Positions 26,430 through 35,377 of a stretch of 50,304 nt of DNA are shown piece by piece. Both the position numbers and the translations under genes were made by a program. Source of the DNA: an uncultured Bacteroides sp. (GTDB lineage Bacteria > Bacteroidota > Bacteroidia > Bacteroidales > Bacteroidaceae); the NCBI GenBank assembly GCA_945833835.1, contig CAMAFR010000015.1:1-50304 (forward strand). Reading direction: 5' to 3'. The notes under the pieces are model-generated. The model saw only the letters and a program-made list of their open reading frames with translations. It made no database searches and was not told the origin of the DNA. The first letter of the stretch is position 1; each line of letters opens with the position of its first letter.

Positions 26430-28097
26430 TTATTGTTGTTTTAATTGGTGAAAATATGCTTTCAGGAGCTCTACGTCCTGCTCTTTGTCGGTGAACGCTT
26501 CCAGCAGCAGCGGACGGTGGCCGACAGCGGGGTCGGTGAAGACCCGGAGTGCCGATTGCAGCTCCGTCTCGTCGTGCACCGGCAGGTAGTCGAAGCCACG
26601 GTCTTCTGCCCACGCCTGTGCGGTGGCCTGGTGGGTGGCCGTCACATAACGTCGGGCGTTGGCGTGCAGTTCCAGTCCCGGCAGGGCATGGAAAATCTCG
26701 CCGCCGCCATTGTTCAGCAACAGGATGCGCAGGTTGCTGCCGTAGTTGGAGTTCCAAAGGGCATTCATGTCGTAAAAGAAGCTCAGGTCGCCGATGAAGA
26801 CGAAGTTCAGCTTGTCCGACGCCGCCGCATAGCCGATGGCGGTCGACAAAGAGCCCTCAATGCCGTTGGTACCCCGGTTGGACAGCACCTCCACCTGGTC
26901 GGGCAACGGGAAGAACTGGGCATACCGGACGGCGGAGCTGTTGCCCAAGTGCAGCGAGCAAGGGGTGGGCAGCAGGCGGATGGCCTGGCCGATGACCGAC
27001 ATCTCGGAGTAACCGAAGTCGGGTGCCGGCAGTGATTTGGACCGCAGCTCCCACTGGCGCGGATACTCGGGCGTACGGCTGTCCATCAGGGGCGCTATCT
27101 TTTCGAGGAATTCGAAGGGGTTCATTTCGATGACGGTGGTCAGTGCGCCAAACAGGTCGGTCACTTCACCGTCTGCCGATACGTGCCAGTGCTCGATGGG
27201 CGGATGGCGGCGCAGGAATTTCTTCAGCCGTTTGGAGATGATGTGTCCGCCGTAGGTGATGAGCAGTTCGGGCCGCAGCTGTTCCTGCGTCTCCTGGTTC
27301 ATCGAGGTGAGCAGCGGCTCGATGTTGCGGATGGGCTGTCCGGGAACGGTGCGGTTGCTGATGTTCTCGGTCAGCCAGACGAAATGTTTGTAGAGTTGCT
27401 TGGTGTATTTGCGGTCGAACAGATAGATGAGGTTCATCTGCCCCACCACCACCATGCGGCGGCGGTAACGGTTCAGGCGGTCTATCAGCGGCTGGTAGTC
27501 CTGGTCGTACACGTTCAGTCCGGCATAGCGGCGGATGACGCGGGCGGCAGGCAGTTCGTTGACAGGCAGTTTGAAGAACGGGTCGCTCACCGGGACATTG
27601 ATATGCACCGGTCCCTGTCCGTGGTGGTGCAAGGCCAGCAGGGCCTCATTGATCAGCCGGTTGCAGAACCACTCGTCTTCTTCGTCGTGCACTTCGGGCA
27701 GGTGGACCGATTTCTTCACCAGCCCTCCGAACACTCCCGGTTGCGGCAAGGTCTGACCGTCCATCTGCCCTATCCAGGCTGCGGGCCGGTCGGCCGAGAT
27801 GATCACTATCGGTACTTGCTGGTAAAAGGCTTCGGCCACAGCCGGATGCAGGTTGAGCAGGGCCGTGCCCGAGGTGCAGCATACGGCGGCAGGACATCCG
27901 TCGTGCAGGGCCAGTCCGATGGCGAAGAACCCTGCGCTACGTTCGTCTGTCATGGGGTAGCACGTGAATTGAGGCAGGTTGGCCAGCGTCTGGACCAGCG
28001 GGATGTTGCGGCTGCCCGGACAGAGCACCACGCGGCGGATGCCGTGTGCCTGGAGGAGCGCCACCAGTTGCAAGATGTTTTTTTTATCGGTAAACAT
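26430..28097 (-). CDS. menD: 2-succinyl-5-enolpyruvyl-6-hydroxy-3-cyclohexene-1-carboxylate synthase
   Basis: Thiamine-diphosphate enzyme adding the succinic semialdehyde unit from 2-oxoglutarate to isochorismate. Length 555 from the ATG at 28097. The N-terminal pyrimidine-binding domain has [12 protein letters not shown] and [15 protein letters not shown] with the cofactor-activating glutamate. [20 protein letters not shown] and the C-terminal [16 protein letters not shown] form the metal/diphosphate site. Located 17 bases after the menF stop. Confidence 0.96.
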   Translation of the reverse strand: MFTDKKNILQLVALLQAHGIRRVVLCPGSRNIPLVQTLANLPQFTCYPMTDERSAGFFAIGLALHDGCPAAVCCTSGTALLNLHPAVAEAFYQQVPIVIISADRPAAWIGQMDGQTLPQPGVFGGLVKKSVHLPEVHDEEDEWFCNRLINEALLALHHHGQGPVHINVPVSDPFFKLPVNELPAARVIRRYAGLNVYDQDYQPLIDRLNRYRRRMVVVGQMNLIYLFDRKYTKQLYKHFVWLTENISNRTVPGQPIRNIEPLLTSMNQETQEQLRPELLITYGGHIISKRLKKFLRRHPPIEHWHVSADGEVTDLFGALTTVIEMNPFEFLEKIAPLMDSRTPEYPRQWELRSKSLPAPDFGYSEMSVIGQAIRLLPTPCSLHLGNSSAVRYAQFFPLPDQVEVLSNRGTNGIEGSLSTAIGYAAASDKLNFVFIGDLSFFYDMNALWNSNYGSNLRILLLNNGGGEIFHALPGLELHANARRYVTATHQATAQAWAEDRGFDYLPVHDETELQSALRVFTDPAVGHRPLLLEAFTDKEQDVELLKAYFHQLKQQ

Positions 28098-28114
28098 GAT
28101 CGTTCTATGTTGTT

Positions 28115-29254
28115 TTAGCGGGAGGGTTCCCCCAGTATTTTCCCCATCGTTTTCATTTTCTCCTTGGTCTCTTCCCACTCCGTGGCGGCGGTCGAGGTGG
28201 GCATGATGCCTCCGCCGGCATAGAGGGTGGCGGTGGTGCCGGACAGGTGCATGCAGCGCAGGTTGACATACAGGTGCGTGTCCCCTTGGGGGTCGAGCCA
28301 CCCGATGAGTCCCGCATAGTAGCGGCGGTCGTACCCCTCGTGGGCGAGGATATACTCGTAGGCCTCTTGTTTGGGCAGGCCGCATACGGCCGGGGTGGGG
28401 TAGAGCTCTTCAAGCAGGTCGCCCAACTGTTCTGTATGTTTCAAGGCAAACCGGAAGTCGGTCTTCAGGTGGACCAGCTGTCCGGCACGTGCGGTGTAAG
28501 GGCCTTTCTCGTCTACTTTGCTCACCTTCTTTTTCAGGATGCGGCGGATGTATTCGGCTACCAACGCCTGTTCTTCCTGGTTCTTGCGGCTCCATTCGCC
28601 CGGCTCATAGTCGTCCTGGATGGGCATGGTGCCGGCCAGTGCCACTGTGCTCCACTGTTTGCCCTGACCGCTCAGCATGATTTCGGGCGTGCTGCCCATC
28701 CAGGTTCCGGTGGCGGGGGTGTGACACAGCGAGACCATCATGCGGGGATAGCTGTTGCAGGCGCGCACGAAAGCGGCGGTCGGCGAGAATCCCTCCTCTA
28801 ACGGGTGGACGGCTGTCCGCGAAAGCACCAGCTTCAGCAGTTCGCGTTGTTGCAGCGGGCGGATGAAGCGGTGGAAGGCCAGGTAGTAGCTGGCCTTGGC
28901 CGTCACCTCATCGGGGGCGGCGGGGCCGGCTGCTTCTGGTGTGGAAGAAGGGCAGTGGGGGTTCCCTCCGTCGGCATAGGCCGCCAGCACTTCGCTGATG
29001 GAGGCCCAGTCGTTGGCAATCCGGTCCGGGCGGATGAGGACAGCCGGATGGCCTTGGCCGAAGGCAAATGGGGTGAGGACAAAACCGGTCTTGCCGTTCA
29101 AGGCGTGCAGGGAGGCCGGTTGTTCGGCTTCTCCGCCTTCTTGGAGCACCAGCACAGGTTCGTCTGTCCAGGGCAACCGGTAGAGCGCAAAACAGGCGGG
29201 GCTGTCCGTCAGCCGGTCAATCGTCCGTTGCAACGAGGGATCTGGCAGCATCAT
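28115..29254 (-). CDS. menF: Isochorismate synthase
   Basis: First committed enzyme of menaquinone synthesis (chorismate to isochorismate), chorismate-binding fold, 379 residues. C-terminal motifs are clear: [43 protein letters not shown] and [18 protein letters not shown]. No amidotransferase or lyase activity is expected. Its ATG overlaps the stop of the preceding thioesterase gene by 4 bases. Menaquinone context favours MenF over the siderophore enzyme EntC. Confidence 0.94.
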   Translation of the reverse strand: MMLPDPSLQRTIDRLTDSPACFALYRLPWTDEPVLVLQEGGEAEQPASLHALNGKTGFVLTPFAFGQGHPAVLIRPDRIANDWASISEVLAAYADGGNPHCPSSTPEAAGPAAPDEVTAKASYYLAFHRFIRPLQQRELLKLVLSRTAVHPLEEGFSPTAAFVRACNSYPRMMVSLCHTPATGTWMGSTPEIMLSGQGKQWSTVALAGTMPIQDDYEPGEWSRKNQEEQALVAEYIRRILKKKVSKVDEKGPYTARAGQLVHLKTDFRFALKHTEQLGDLLEELYPTPAVCGLPKQEAYEYILAHEGYDRRYYAGLIGWLDPQGDTHLYVNLRCMHLSGTTATLYAGGGIMPTSTAATEWEETKEKMKTMGKILGEPSR

Positions 29255-29670
29255 AGGCGTTTCTTAACGATTTGGTTGACAATACGGGCAGTGCTGACCA
29301 GTCTGCCGTCGGGGGTGCAAATGTCCACGTTCCATACATGCGAGGTACGTCCGCGATGAATCAGTCGGCCCGTGGCTTCTACATAACTGCCGGCCGGCAC
29401 CATGCTGAGGTGGTTGGCGCTGACCTGGATGCCGCAAGGCATCTGTCCCTCGGCACACAAGGGCACGGAGCCGTGTCCTGCCACGATTTCGGCCAGCGCA
29501 AGCGATGCTCCGCCGTTCAGAATGCCGAAGGGCTGGCAGGTACGCTCGTCTACCGGCATGACGGCTTTCACCAAACCTTCTTCTATCCGCGTGAAGGTGA
29601 TGCCCAGCTGTTCGCCCATCGAGTGGGTCAGCCGGGGCAATTCGTGCTGGGTATTGTCGCTGTTCTGCAT
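29251..29670 (-). CDS. menI: Hotdog-fold thioesterase, probable DHNA-CoA hydrolase
   Basis: PaaI/MenI-type acyl-CoA thioesterase of 139 residues, first gene of the men operon and translationally coupled to menF. The central helix motif is ILNGGASLALAE with catalytic Glu61. The usual histidine before the GG (HGG) is Asn52 here, which may change activity or substrate. Position in a menaquinone operon makes hydrolysis of 1,4-dihydroxy-2-naphthoyl-CoA the best guess, filling the step between MenB and MenA; this is contextual inference. The symbol is given on that basis. Confidence 0.78.
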   Translation of the reverse strand: MQNSDNTQHELPRLTHSMGEQLGITFTRIEEGLVKAVMPVDERTCQPFGILNGGASLALAEIVAGHGSVPLCAEGQMPCGIQVSANHLSMVPAGSYVEATGRLIHRGRTSHVWNVDICTPDGRLVSTARIVNQIVKKRL

Positions 29671-29693
29671 AGTCTGTTAGGATTAGTCCATTG

Positions 29694-29701
29694 CAAAATT
29701 A
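29694..29701 (-). promoter_or_regulatory. men operon promoter, -7 box TAATTTTG
   Basis: Exact TAnnTTTG match 24 bases upstream of the first men gene. No convincing -33. Confidence 0.55.
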
Positions 29702-29797
29702 CACATTTTTTAATGAGGAGCGCATAGAAAGGAGGAATAATACAAGGCAGACCAGCATTCCTGCGGCTTTTGACTGTTAAAGATGGATAATTCAAAC

Positions 29798-29848
29798 TAC
29801 CTTGCGATACAAGGTACTGATATTTTGCATACATTTGTGCCATACAAG
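29798..29848. promoter_or_regulatory. Two operator-like palindromes at the padR promoter
   Basis: Site 1 is a perfect TACCTTG-CGATA-CAAGGTA palindrome (29798-29816). Site 2 has the same half-site and spacing, TTTGT-GCCAT-ACAAG (29834-29848), with one mismatch, and overlaps the -7 box TACATTTG at 29830-29837. The centres are 34 bp apart, about three helical turns. Autoregulation by the PadR protein encoded 17 bases downstream is the natural reading. Confidence 0.6.
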
Positions 29849-29864
29849 TTAACGAAACAGATTC

Positions 29865-30233
29865 ATGAAGGATTTAGAAACCACCAAGTCGCAGATGCGC
29901 AAGGGGATGCTGGAATATTGTATTCTCCTGCTGCTGCACCGGGAAGCCTCTTATGCCTCAGACATCATCTCCCGTCTGAAAGAAGCCAAGCTGATAGTGG
30001 TAGAAGGTACGCTCTATCCCTTGCTGACCCGGTTGAAGAACGATGACATGCTCTCTTACGAGTGGGTGGAGTCCACCCAAGGGCCTCCCCGCAAGTACTA
30101 TCACCTGACGCCGCAAGGCGAGGAACTCCTGGCCGGACTCCAGACGGCATGGGACGAACTGACGGATACGGTAAATCATTTAAGAACAAAACTTTTAATA
30201 GCAAAAGGCGATGAAAAAAACACTGACTGTTAA
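29865..30233 (+). CDS. PadR-family transcriptional regulator
   Basis: Small winged-helix regulator of 122 residues. The PadR domain spans about 12-90: MRKGMLEYCILLLLHREASY, EGTLYPLLTRLKNDDML as the recognition region, and GPPRKYYHLTPQGEELL as the wing. A C-terminal helix for dimerisation follows. PadR proteins usually repress their own operon until an inducer or membrane stress relieves them. Its stop codon lies 23 bases inside the next gene, so the PspC-like protein is its coupled partner. Two palindromes sit on its promoter. Confidence 0.93.
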   Translation: MKDLETTKSQMRKGMLEYCILLLLHREASYASDIISRLKEAKLIVVEGTLYPLLTRLKNDDMLSYEWVESTQGPPRKYYHLTPQGEELLAGLQTAWDELTDTVNHLRTKLLIAKGDEKNTDC

Positions 30234-31263
30234 TTTGGGCGGCACTGTCTATTCTATTGATGAAGACGCTTATGCCCTGTTGGATAACTATTTGAACAAT
30301 CTGCATGCCCATTTCCGTAGCGAAAAGGGGGCTGACGAGATTGTGGCCGACATGGAAGCACGGATTTCCGAGCTGTTCGACGAATACCTGCGGGCCGGGC
30401 TGAAGGTCATCACCATCAAAGAGGCGGAAGAGGTGATAGCGCGTATGGGCAAACCAGAGCAATGGGCCTGTGCCGATGAAGACGTGCAGGCGGGTGCCCA
30501 AGAGAAGGCCAACGGGCCGGTGAAGAAATTGTTCCGCAATGAGGACGACCGCATCCTGGGAGGTGTGGCCTCTGGCCTGGCCGCCTATATGGGGTGGGAC
30601 GTGACCTGGGTGCGCCTGCTGCTGATTCTGTTGGGCTTCTTCGTGCAGGGACTCATCGTGGCCTACATCGTATGCTGGATTGTCATTCCGGCTGCTAAGA
30701 CCGCTACCCAGAAACTGCAGATGCGAGGAGAGCCTATCAATGTGGAGAATATCGGCAAGACCGTTACCGATGGTTTCGACCGTGTACACAGTTATATGAG
30801 TTCGGACCAACCCCGTTCCCTCCTGGCACGGATTGGCAACGTCGTGGTTCAGATAGCCGGACTGGCCATCAAGTTCGTCCTGGTGTTGGTGGCCCTGTGT
30901 TGTGCGCCGGTGCTGCTGGCGGTGCTGGTTGTGTTCTTCGCCTTGCTGCTGGCCGGTATCGGGGTGGGGGTCAGCCTTCCGGTGGCGTTCTGCCAGGTGT
31001 TGCCCTTCGTAGACTGGGCGGCTGTGGGTGAGAATTCCCTGCTGGCCGTGTCATTGTCGGTGTGTGGCCTGCTGGCCGTCGGCATTCCGGTGGTCGGCTT
31101 GTTGCAGCTGGTGTTGCAGAGCCTGCGTGTGTGGAAGCCCATGGCCACCGAGCTGAAAGTGCTGCTCATGATTTTGTGGTTAGTGGCGTTGGCCGTGGGA
31201 TTGGTGTTCCTTTTCCAGGTGCCGTTTGTGGACCACACTTCTAATTTTTATTGGGACTTTTAG
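30211..31263 (+). CDS. PspC-domain integral membrane protein
   Basis: A 350-residue membrane protein. The N-terminal 95 residues are soluble and helical with conserved YSIDEDAYALLDNYL and ADMEARISELFDEYL, a pattern often seen before PspC in Bacteroidetes. The PspC domain (about 108-165) reads RILGGVASGLAAYMGWD followed by a transmembrane helix ending CWIVIP. Four or five further hydrophobic segments complete the chain. PspC-like proteins are envelope-stress sensors in other bacteria; with the overlapping PadR gene this forms a self-contained sensor-repressor module, an arrangement common in this phylum but little characterised. Confidence 0.85.
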   Translation: MKKTLTVNLGGTVYSIDEDAYALLDNYLNNLHAHFRSEKGADEIVADMEARISELFDEYLRAGLKVITIKEAEEVIARMGKPEQWACADEDVQAGAQEKANGPVKKLFRNEDDRILGGVASGLAAYMGWDVTWVRLLLILLGFFVQGLIVAYIVCWIVIPAAKTATQKLQMRGEPINVENIGKTVTDGFDRVHSYMSSDQPRSLLARIGNVVVQIAGLAIKFVLVLVALCCAPVLLAVLVVFFALLLAGIGVGVSLPVAFCQVLPFVDWAAVGENSLLAVSLSVCGLLAVGIPVVGLLQLVLQSLRVWKPMATELKVLLMILWLVALAVGLVFLFQVPFVDHTSNFYWDF

Positions 31264-31273
31264 TAGTCCCAAT
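31250..31273. repeat. Perfect 9-bp hairpin at the end of the PspC gene
   Basis: ATTGGGACT at 31250-31258 pairs with 31265-31273 around a 6-base loop, spanning the stop codon. No T-run follows, so termination is uncertain. Confidence 0.5.
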
Positions 31274-31285
31274 GGATATAAACCG

Positions 31286-31293
31286 TATCTTTG
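31286..31293 (+). promoter_or_regulatory. purT promoter, -7 box TATCTTTG
   Basis: Exact TAnnTTTG match, 30 bases upstream of the purT ATG. No good -33. Confidence 0.55.
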
Positions 31294-31323
31294 TGGCCTA
31301 AGCCTATTTAAAATCATACGATA

Positions 31324-32493
31324 ATGACGAAGAAAATACTTTTGCTGGGTTCCGGCGAGTTGGGTAAGGAGTTTGTGATAGCCGCCCAGCGCCTGGGACA
31401 GTATGTGATTGCTTGCGATGCTTACGAAGGAGCTCCTGCCATGCAGGTGGCAGATGAATGTGAAGTGTTCAGTATGCTTGACGCCGCTGCGCTCGACAAG
31501 GTCATCGAGAAGCATCGTCCGGACATCATCGTGCCCGAGATTGAGGCCATCCGGACCGAGGAGCTCTACCGTTTTGAGCAGGAAGGCATACAGGTGGTGC
31601 CCAGTGCGCGTGCCGTGAACTTTACGATGAACCGCCGTGCCATCCGCGACCTGGCCGCTCAGGAGCTGGGGCTGAAGACCGCCCGTTATTTCTATGCCAA
31701 GACGTTCGACGAGCTGAAAGAGGCCGCCGAAAAGATAGGTTATCCGTGTGTCATCAAGCCGTTGATGTCTTCATCGGGCAAGGGACAGTCGGTGGCGAAA
31801 GGTCCTGAAGACCTGGAATACTCCTGGTCCTACGGATGCAGTGGCAGCCGTGGGGATATTAAGGAGCTGATTGTGGAGGAATTCATCCACTTCGACAGCG
31901 AAATCACGTTGCTCACCGTGACGCAGAAGGACGGGCCCACCTTGTTCTGTCCGCCCATCGGGCATGTGCAGAAAGGCGGCGACTACCGTGAGAGCTTCCA
32001 GCCGGCCCGTATCTCGCCCGAGCACCTGGCCGAGGCACAGCGCATGGCGGCCAAGGTGACCGAGGCACTGACCGGTTATGGCATCTGGGGCGTGGAGTTC
32101 TTCCTCAGCCATGACAAGGGGGTCTATTTCTCCGAACTTTCTCCGCGTCCGCATGACACGGGCATGGTGACACTGGCCAATACGCAGAATCTGAACGAAT
32201 TCGAGCTGCACCTTTATGCCGTGTTGGGGCTTCCTATTCCCGGTATCCAGCAGGAGCATATCGGCGCCAGCGCCGTGGTGCTGTCGCCCATTGCCAGCAA
32301 GGAGCGTCCGCGCTACCGCGGTGAGGAGCTGGTGTGCTCGCAGCAGAACACTTATCTGCGCATCTTCGGCAAGCCTTATACCAAACTGAACCGCCGCATG
32401 GGCGTGGTGGTATGCTATGACCAGGTGGGCGGCAATCTGGATGCTTTGCGTGACAAGTGCAAAGCCTTGGCCGCTAAGGTGGAAGTGTATTGA
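31324..32493 (+). CDS. purT: Formate-dependent GAR transformylase
   Basis: Uses formate and ATP to formylate glycinamide ribonucleotide in purine synthesis, bypassing the folate-dependent PurN. ATP-grasp protein of 389 residues, full length. N-terminal fold [20 protein letters not shown], then the ATP-grasp core ([58 protein letters not shown]). In an anaerobe that makes formate this route saves tetrahydrofolate. Single gene with its own promoter, convergent with the phosphodiesterase gene across a strong hairpin. Confidence 0.96.
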   Translation: MTKKILLLGSGELGKEFVIAAQRLGQYVIACDAYEGAPAMQVADECEVFSMLDAAALDKVIEKHRPDIIVPEIEAIRTEELYRFEQEGIQVVPSARAVNFTMNRRAIRDLAAQELGLKTARYFYAKTFDELKEAAEKIGYPCVIKPLMSSSGKGQSVAKGPEDLEYSWSYGCSGSRGDIKELIVEEFIHFDSEITLLTVTQKDGPTLFCPPIGHVQKGGDYRESFQPARISPEHLAEAQRMAAKVTEALTGYGIWGVEFFLSHDKGVYFSELSPRPHDTGMVTLANTQNLNEFELHLYAVLGLPIPGIQQEHIGASAVVLSPIASKERPRYRGEELVCSQQNTYLRIFGKPYTKLNRRMGVVVCYDQVGGNLDALRDKCKALAAKVEVY

Positions 32494-32509
32494 GTGGTCT
32501 TTTCATACG

Positions 32510-32566
32510 AATGCGGCGAAGCAGCTGTGAGGCACCGGTGGGTGTGGTCAGCTGCTTCGCCGCATT
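32510..32566. terminator. Bidirectional 18-bp stem-loop between purT and yfcE
   Basis: Perfect 18-bp inverted repeat 32510-32527 / 32549-32566 with a 21-base loop that itself holds the palindrome CACCGGTG. It lies between convergent genes. There is no T-run on either side, so it is a transcript-end structure of unusual form. Confidence 0.6.
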
Positions 32567-32588
32567 GCTGTATGTCCATCTGCCGTTT

Positions 32589-33140
32589 TTATCCTTCTCC
32601 GCCCACGGCGATGCGCTTGAGCAGGAGGCCGTCCAGGCGGTACACACTGAGTAGGCCTTGCTCATAGACGGCGAAAGTAGGCGGATTGCCTCCTTTGGGG
32701 AAGGTGACGGAACCGGTATTACAGACGGTGATGCCGGCTGTCCGCTCCAGTTTCCACAGGTGGGTGTGTCCGTACAGCAAGACGTCGATGCCTCCTGGTG
32801 GAAGGTTGGACTCGTTCAGCACATGGCCGTGGGTGAGCAGCAACCGTGTGCCGTTGTCCACCACCAAGGCATAGTCTGCCAGGATGGGAAAGTGGAGCAG
32901 CATCTGGTCCACTTCCGAGTCGCAGTTGCCACGGATGGCGATGATGCAGTCGGTCCGTTCGTTCAGCAGGTCGGCGATGCCTTTCGGGTCAAGCCCTTCG
33001 GGCAGGCCGTTGCGCGGACCATAGTTCAAGATGTCCCCCAATAGGCAGAGGCGGTCGCACTGCTCCTGGTCGTAGAAAGACAGTACGCGCTGCAAGGCCG
33101 GCAAGGAGCCGTGGATGTCGGAAACAATAAGGTATTTCAT
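32589..33140 (-). CDS. yfcE: YfcE-family metallophosphodiesterase
   Basis: Cytoplasmic calcineurin-like phosphoesterase of 183 residues. Metal ligands appear in order: SDIHGS (8-13), GDILNYG, GNCDSE, THGH and GHTH. The family hydrolyses small phosphodiesters in vitro; the natural substrate is unsettled. The ATG at 33140 is chosen because an upstream in-frame ATG at 33176 lies in the promoter (TTG 33204-33202, 20 bases, TTACTTTG 33181-33174). Confidence 0.9.
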   Translation of the reverse strand: MKYLIVSDIHGSLPALQRVLSFYDQEQCDRLCLLGDILNYGPRNGLPEGLDPKGIADLLNERTDCIIAIRGNCDSEVDQMLLHFPILADYALVVDNGTRLLLTHGHVLNESNLPPGGIDVLLYGHTHLWKLERTAGITVCNTGSVTFPKGGNPPTFAVYEQGLLSVYRLDGLLLKRIAVGGEG

Positions 33141-33173
33141 AGGGCCTGTTGTTTGAAGTGAGATGAATGACCG

Positions 33174-33204
33174 CAAAGTAAGCGGATTTTCAGGACAAAT
33201 CCAA
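33174..33204 (-). promoter_or_regulatory. yfcE promoter
   Basis: TTG (33204-33202), 20-base spacer, TTACTTTG (33181-33174), one mismatch to TAnnTTTG. Confidence 0.5.
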
Positions 33205-33227
33205 CATCCACGCGGTGGCGGATGGCG

Positions 33228-34460
33228 TTATCCCTGCCATTTGGCAATGCGTTCCATGGCGCGGAGCGTGTCTTCACGCTGTCCGAAGGCGGTCAGGCGG
33301 AAATAGCCTTCACCGCTGGGACCGAAGCCTACACCGGGTGTGCCCACGATGTGCACATCGTACAGCAGTTGGTCGAAGAACTGCCATGACGAGCAGCCTT
33401 GAGGAGTCTTGAGCCAGATGTAGGGAGCGTTGACACCGCCGAACACTTCGAAACCGGCCGCCTGCAGGCCTTCGCGCATGAGGCGTGCGTTCTCCATGTA
33501 GTAGGCGATGGTCTCGCGTACCTGCTGCTTGCCCTCGGGCGAGTAGATGGCCTCGGCCCCCCGCTGTGTGATGTAGCTAGTGCCGTTGAACTTCGTGCAC
33601 TGGCGGCGGTTCCACAGCTGGTTCAGGGCGATACGTCCGCCTTCTTCGGTGCAGGCAGTCACCTCTTTGGGCACTACCGTATAGCCACAGCGCACTCCCG
33701 TAAAGCCGGCTGTCTTCGAGAAGCTGCGGAACTCGATGGCCACTTTCTTGGCACCTTTTATTTCGTAGATGGAGTGGGGCACCTCGTCTTCGGTGATATA
33801 CGCCTCATAGGCGGCATCATACAGGATGAGGGCATCGTTGGCCAGTGCATAGTCCACCCATTTCTTCAGTTCCGCCCGTGTCAGTGTGGTGCCGGTGGGA
33901 TTGTTGGGGTAGCACAGGTAGATGATGTCCACCCGCTGTGCGGGCAGTGCGGGGATGAAGTGGTTCTCGGCCGTGCAGGGCAGATAGGTGATGTTGCTCC
34001 ATTTGCCGTTGGCCAGCAGGTCGCCCGACCGTCCGGCCATGACGTTGCTGTCTATATACACCGGATAGACAGGGTCTGTTACACCTACGGTGTTGTCATG
34101 TCCCAAGATGTCGCCGATGTTGCCGGTATCGCTTTTGGCGCCATCGCTGACAAACACTTCAGAGGGGCTGAGGCTGATGCCGCGTGGGGCATAATCGTTC
34201 TTGATGATGGTGTCAATCAGAAAATCATATCCCTGTTCGGGTCCATAGCCGTGGAAGGTATCGCTGTGGCCCAGTTCGTCCACCGCCCGGTGCATGGCTT
34301 CCAGGCTGGCGGCCGGCAGCGGGCGTGTGACATCGCCGATGCCCAGGCGGATAATGTCGGCGTTGGGATGGGTGGTCTTGAATGCAGTTACTTTTTTCGC
34401 CACTTCCGAGAACAGGTAGTTGCCGGGAAGTTTCAGAAAGTTTTCGTTGACTAAAGCCAT
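33228..34460 (-). CDS. dapL: LL-diaminopimelate aminotransferase
   Basis: Converts tetrahydrodipicolinate directly to LL-diaminopimelate, the short lysine route found in Bacteroidetes, chlamydiae and plants. Length 410. PLP fold type I: the cofactor lysine is in [19 protein letters not shown]. The N-terminal [20 protein letters not shown] and [14 protein letters not shown] are typical of DapL rather than of aspartate or histidinol-phosphate aminotransferases. It follows dapF by 58 bases, and its product is the substrate of DapF. Confidence 0.97.
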   Translation of the reverse strand: MALVNENFLKLPGNYLFSEVAKKVTAFKTTHPNADIIRLGIGDVTRPLPAASLEAMHRAVDELGHSDTFHGYGPEQGYDFLIDTIIKNDYAPRGISLSPSEVFVSDGAKSDTGNIGDILGHDNTVGVTDPVYPVYIDSNVMAGRSGDLLANGKWSNITYLPCTAENHFIPALPAQRVDIIYLCYPNNPTGTTLTRAELKKWVDYALANDALILYDAAYEAYITEDEVPHSIYEIKGAKKVAIEFRSFSKTAGFTGVRCGYTVVPKEVTACTEEGGRIALNQLWNRRQCTKFNGTSYITQRGAEAIYSPEGKQQVRETIAYYMENARLMREGLQAAGFEVFGGVNAPYIWLKTPQGCSSWQFFDQLLYDVHIVGTPGVGFGPSGEGYFRLTAFGQREDTLRAMERIAKWQG

Positions 34461-34518
34461 AGTTAGTATGGTGTTAAGTGTGAGAAATCGGGTAAGTTGT
34501 ATGGATGGGGAGATGCGG

Positions 34519-35319
34519 TTACAGGTCTATTTCGCCGTCGAACACTTTGGTGGCCGGTCCGGTCATGAACAGCCGGTTGCCGGAGCCCATCCAGCGGATG
34601 TGCAGGGTGCCGCCGTCCATGTGGATGCTCGATTCGTAGCCGCACTTGCCGGTGAAGGCGGCTGCCACCGCAGTGGCGCAGGCACCGGTGCCGCAGGCCT
34701 GGGTGATGCCAGAGCCACGTTCCCAGACCCGCATCCGCACTTCGTTGTCGGCCAGCACTTGGGCAAACTCCACATTGACGCGGTTGGGAAACAACGGATG
34801 GCGTTCGAGCCGGGGACCTACGGCAGACAGATCCACCTTATCCATATCGTCTACGAAAATCACCAGATGCGGATTGCCCATGCTGACGGCCACTCCTTCG
34901 CCGTAAGGATAGTCATCGCCCAGCCGCACCGGACGGATGTCGGAAGGGATACCCATATCGACGGTGACCGACTCCACCTGACCTTCGGCCACCTGCAAAT
35001 GGAGCAGTTTGATGCCCGACAAGGTGTCGAGGGCAATGTCGGTCTTGTCGGTCAGCCCATATTCGTACAGGTATTTGCCGATGCAGCGGCTGGCGTTGCC
35101 GCACATCATGGCTTCTGAGCCGTCTGCGTTGAAGATACGCATACTGAAGTCGCCTTTGTCCGACGGACCGATCAGTACCAGTCCGTCACTGCCGATGCCG
35201 GTGTGGTAGCGGCTCCAACGGATGGAGGCCGCTTCCGGGTCGGGTATAGGGTAGAGTTGGGTATTCACGTAGATATAGTCGTTGCCCAACCCGTGCATTT
35301 TTGTGAATCTTATTTTCAT
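34519..35319 (-). CDS. dapF: Diaminopimelate epimerase
   Basis: Interconverts LL- and meso-diaminopimelate, the cross-linking residue of peptidoglycan and precursor of lysine. Length 266. The two catalytic cysteines are Cys73 (MMCGNASRC) and Cys209 (QACGTGACA), matching the E. coli pair. The usual glycine of the first motif (CGNG) is alanine here (CGNASR). Co-linear with dapL. Confidence 0.95.
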   Translation of the reverse strand: MKIRFTKMHGLGNDYIYVNTQLYPIPDPEAASIRWSRYHTGIGSDGLVLIGPSDKGDFSMRIFNADGSEAMMCGNASRCIGKYLYEYGLTDKTDIALDTLSGIKLLHLQVAEGQVESVTVDMGIPSDIRPVRLGDDYPYGEGVAVSMGNPHLVIFVDDMDKVDLSAVGPRLERHPLFPNRVNVEFAQVLADNEVRMRVWERGSGITQACGTGACATAVAAAFTGKCGYESSIHMDGGTLHIRWMGSGNRLFMTGPATKVFDGEIDL

Positions 35320-35377
35320 TGTAGGGTGCTTTTTTTAAACGGAACAATAGGTAGGCGGAAGCGGGCTTCCCGGGCCG

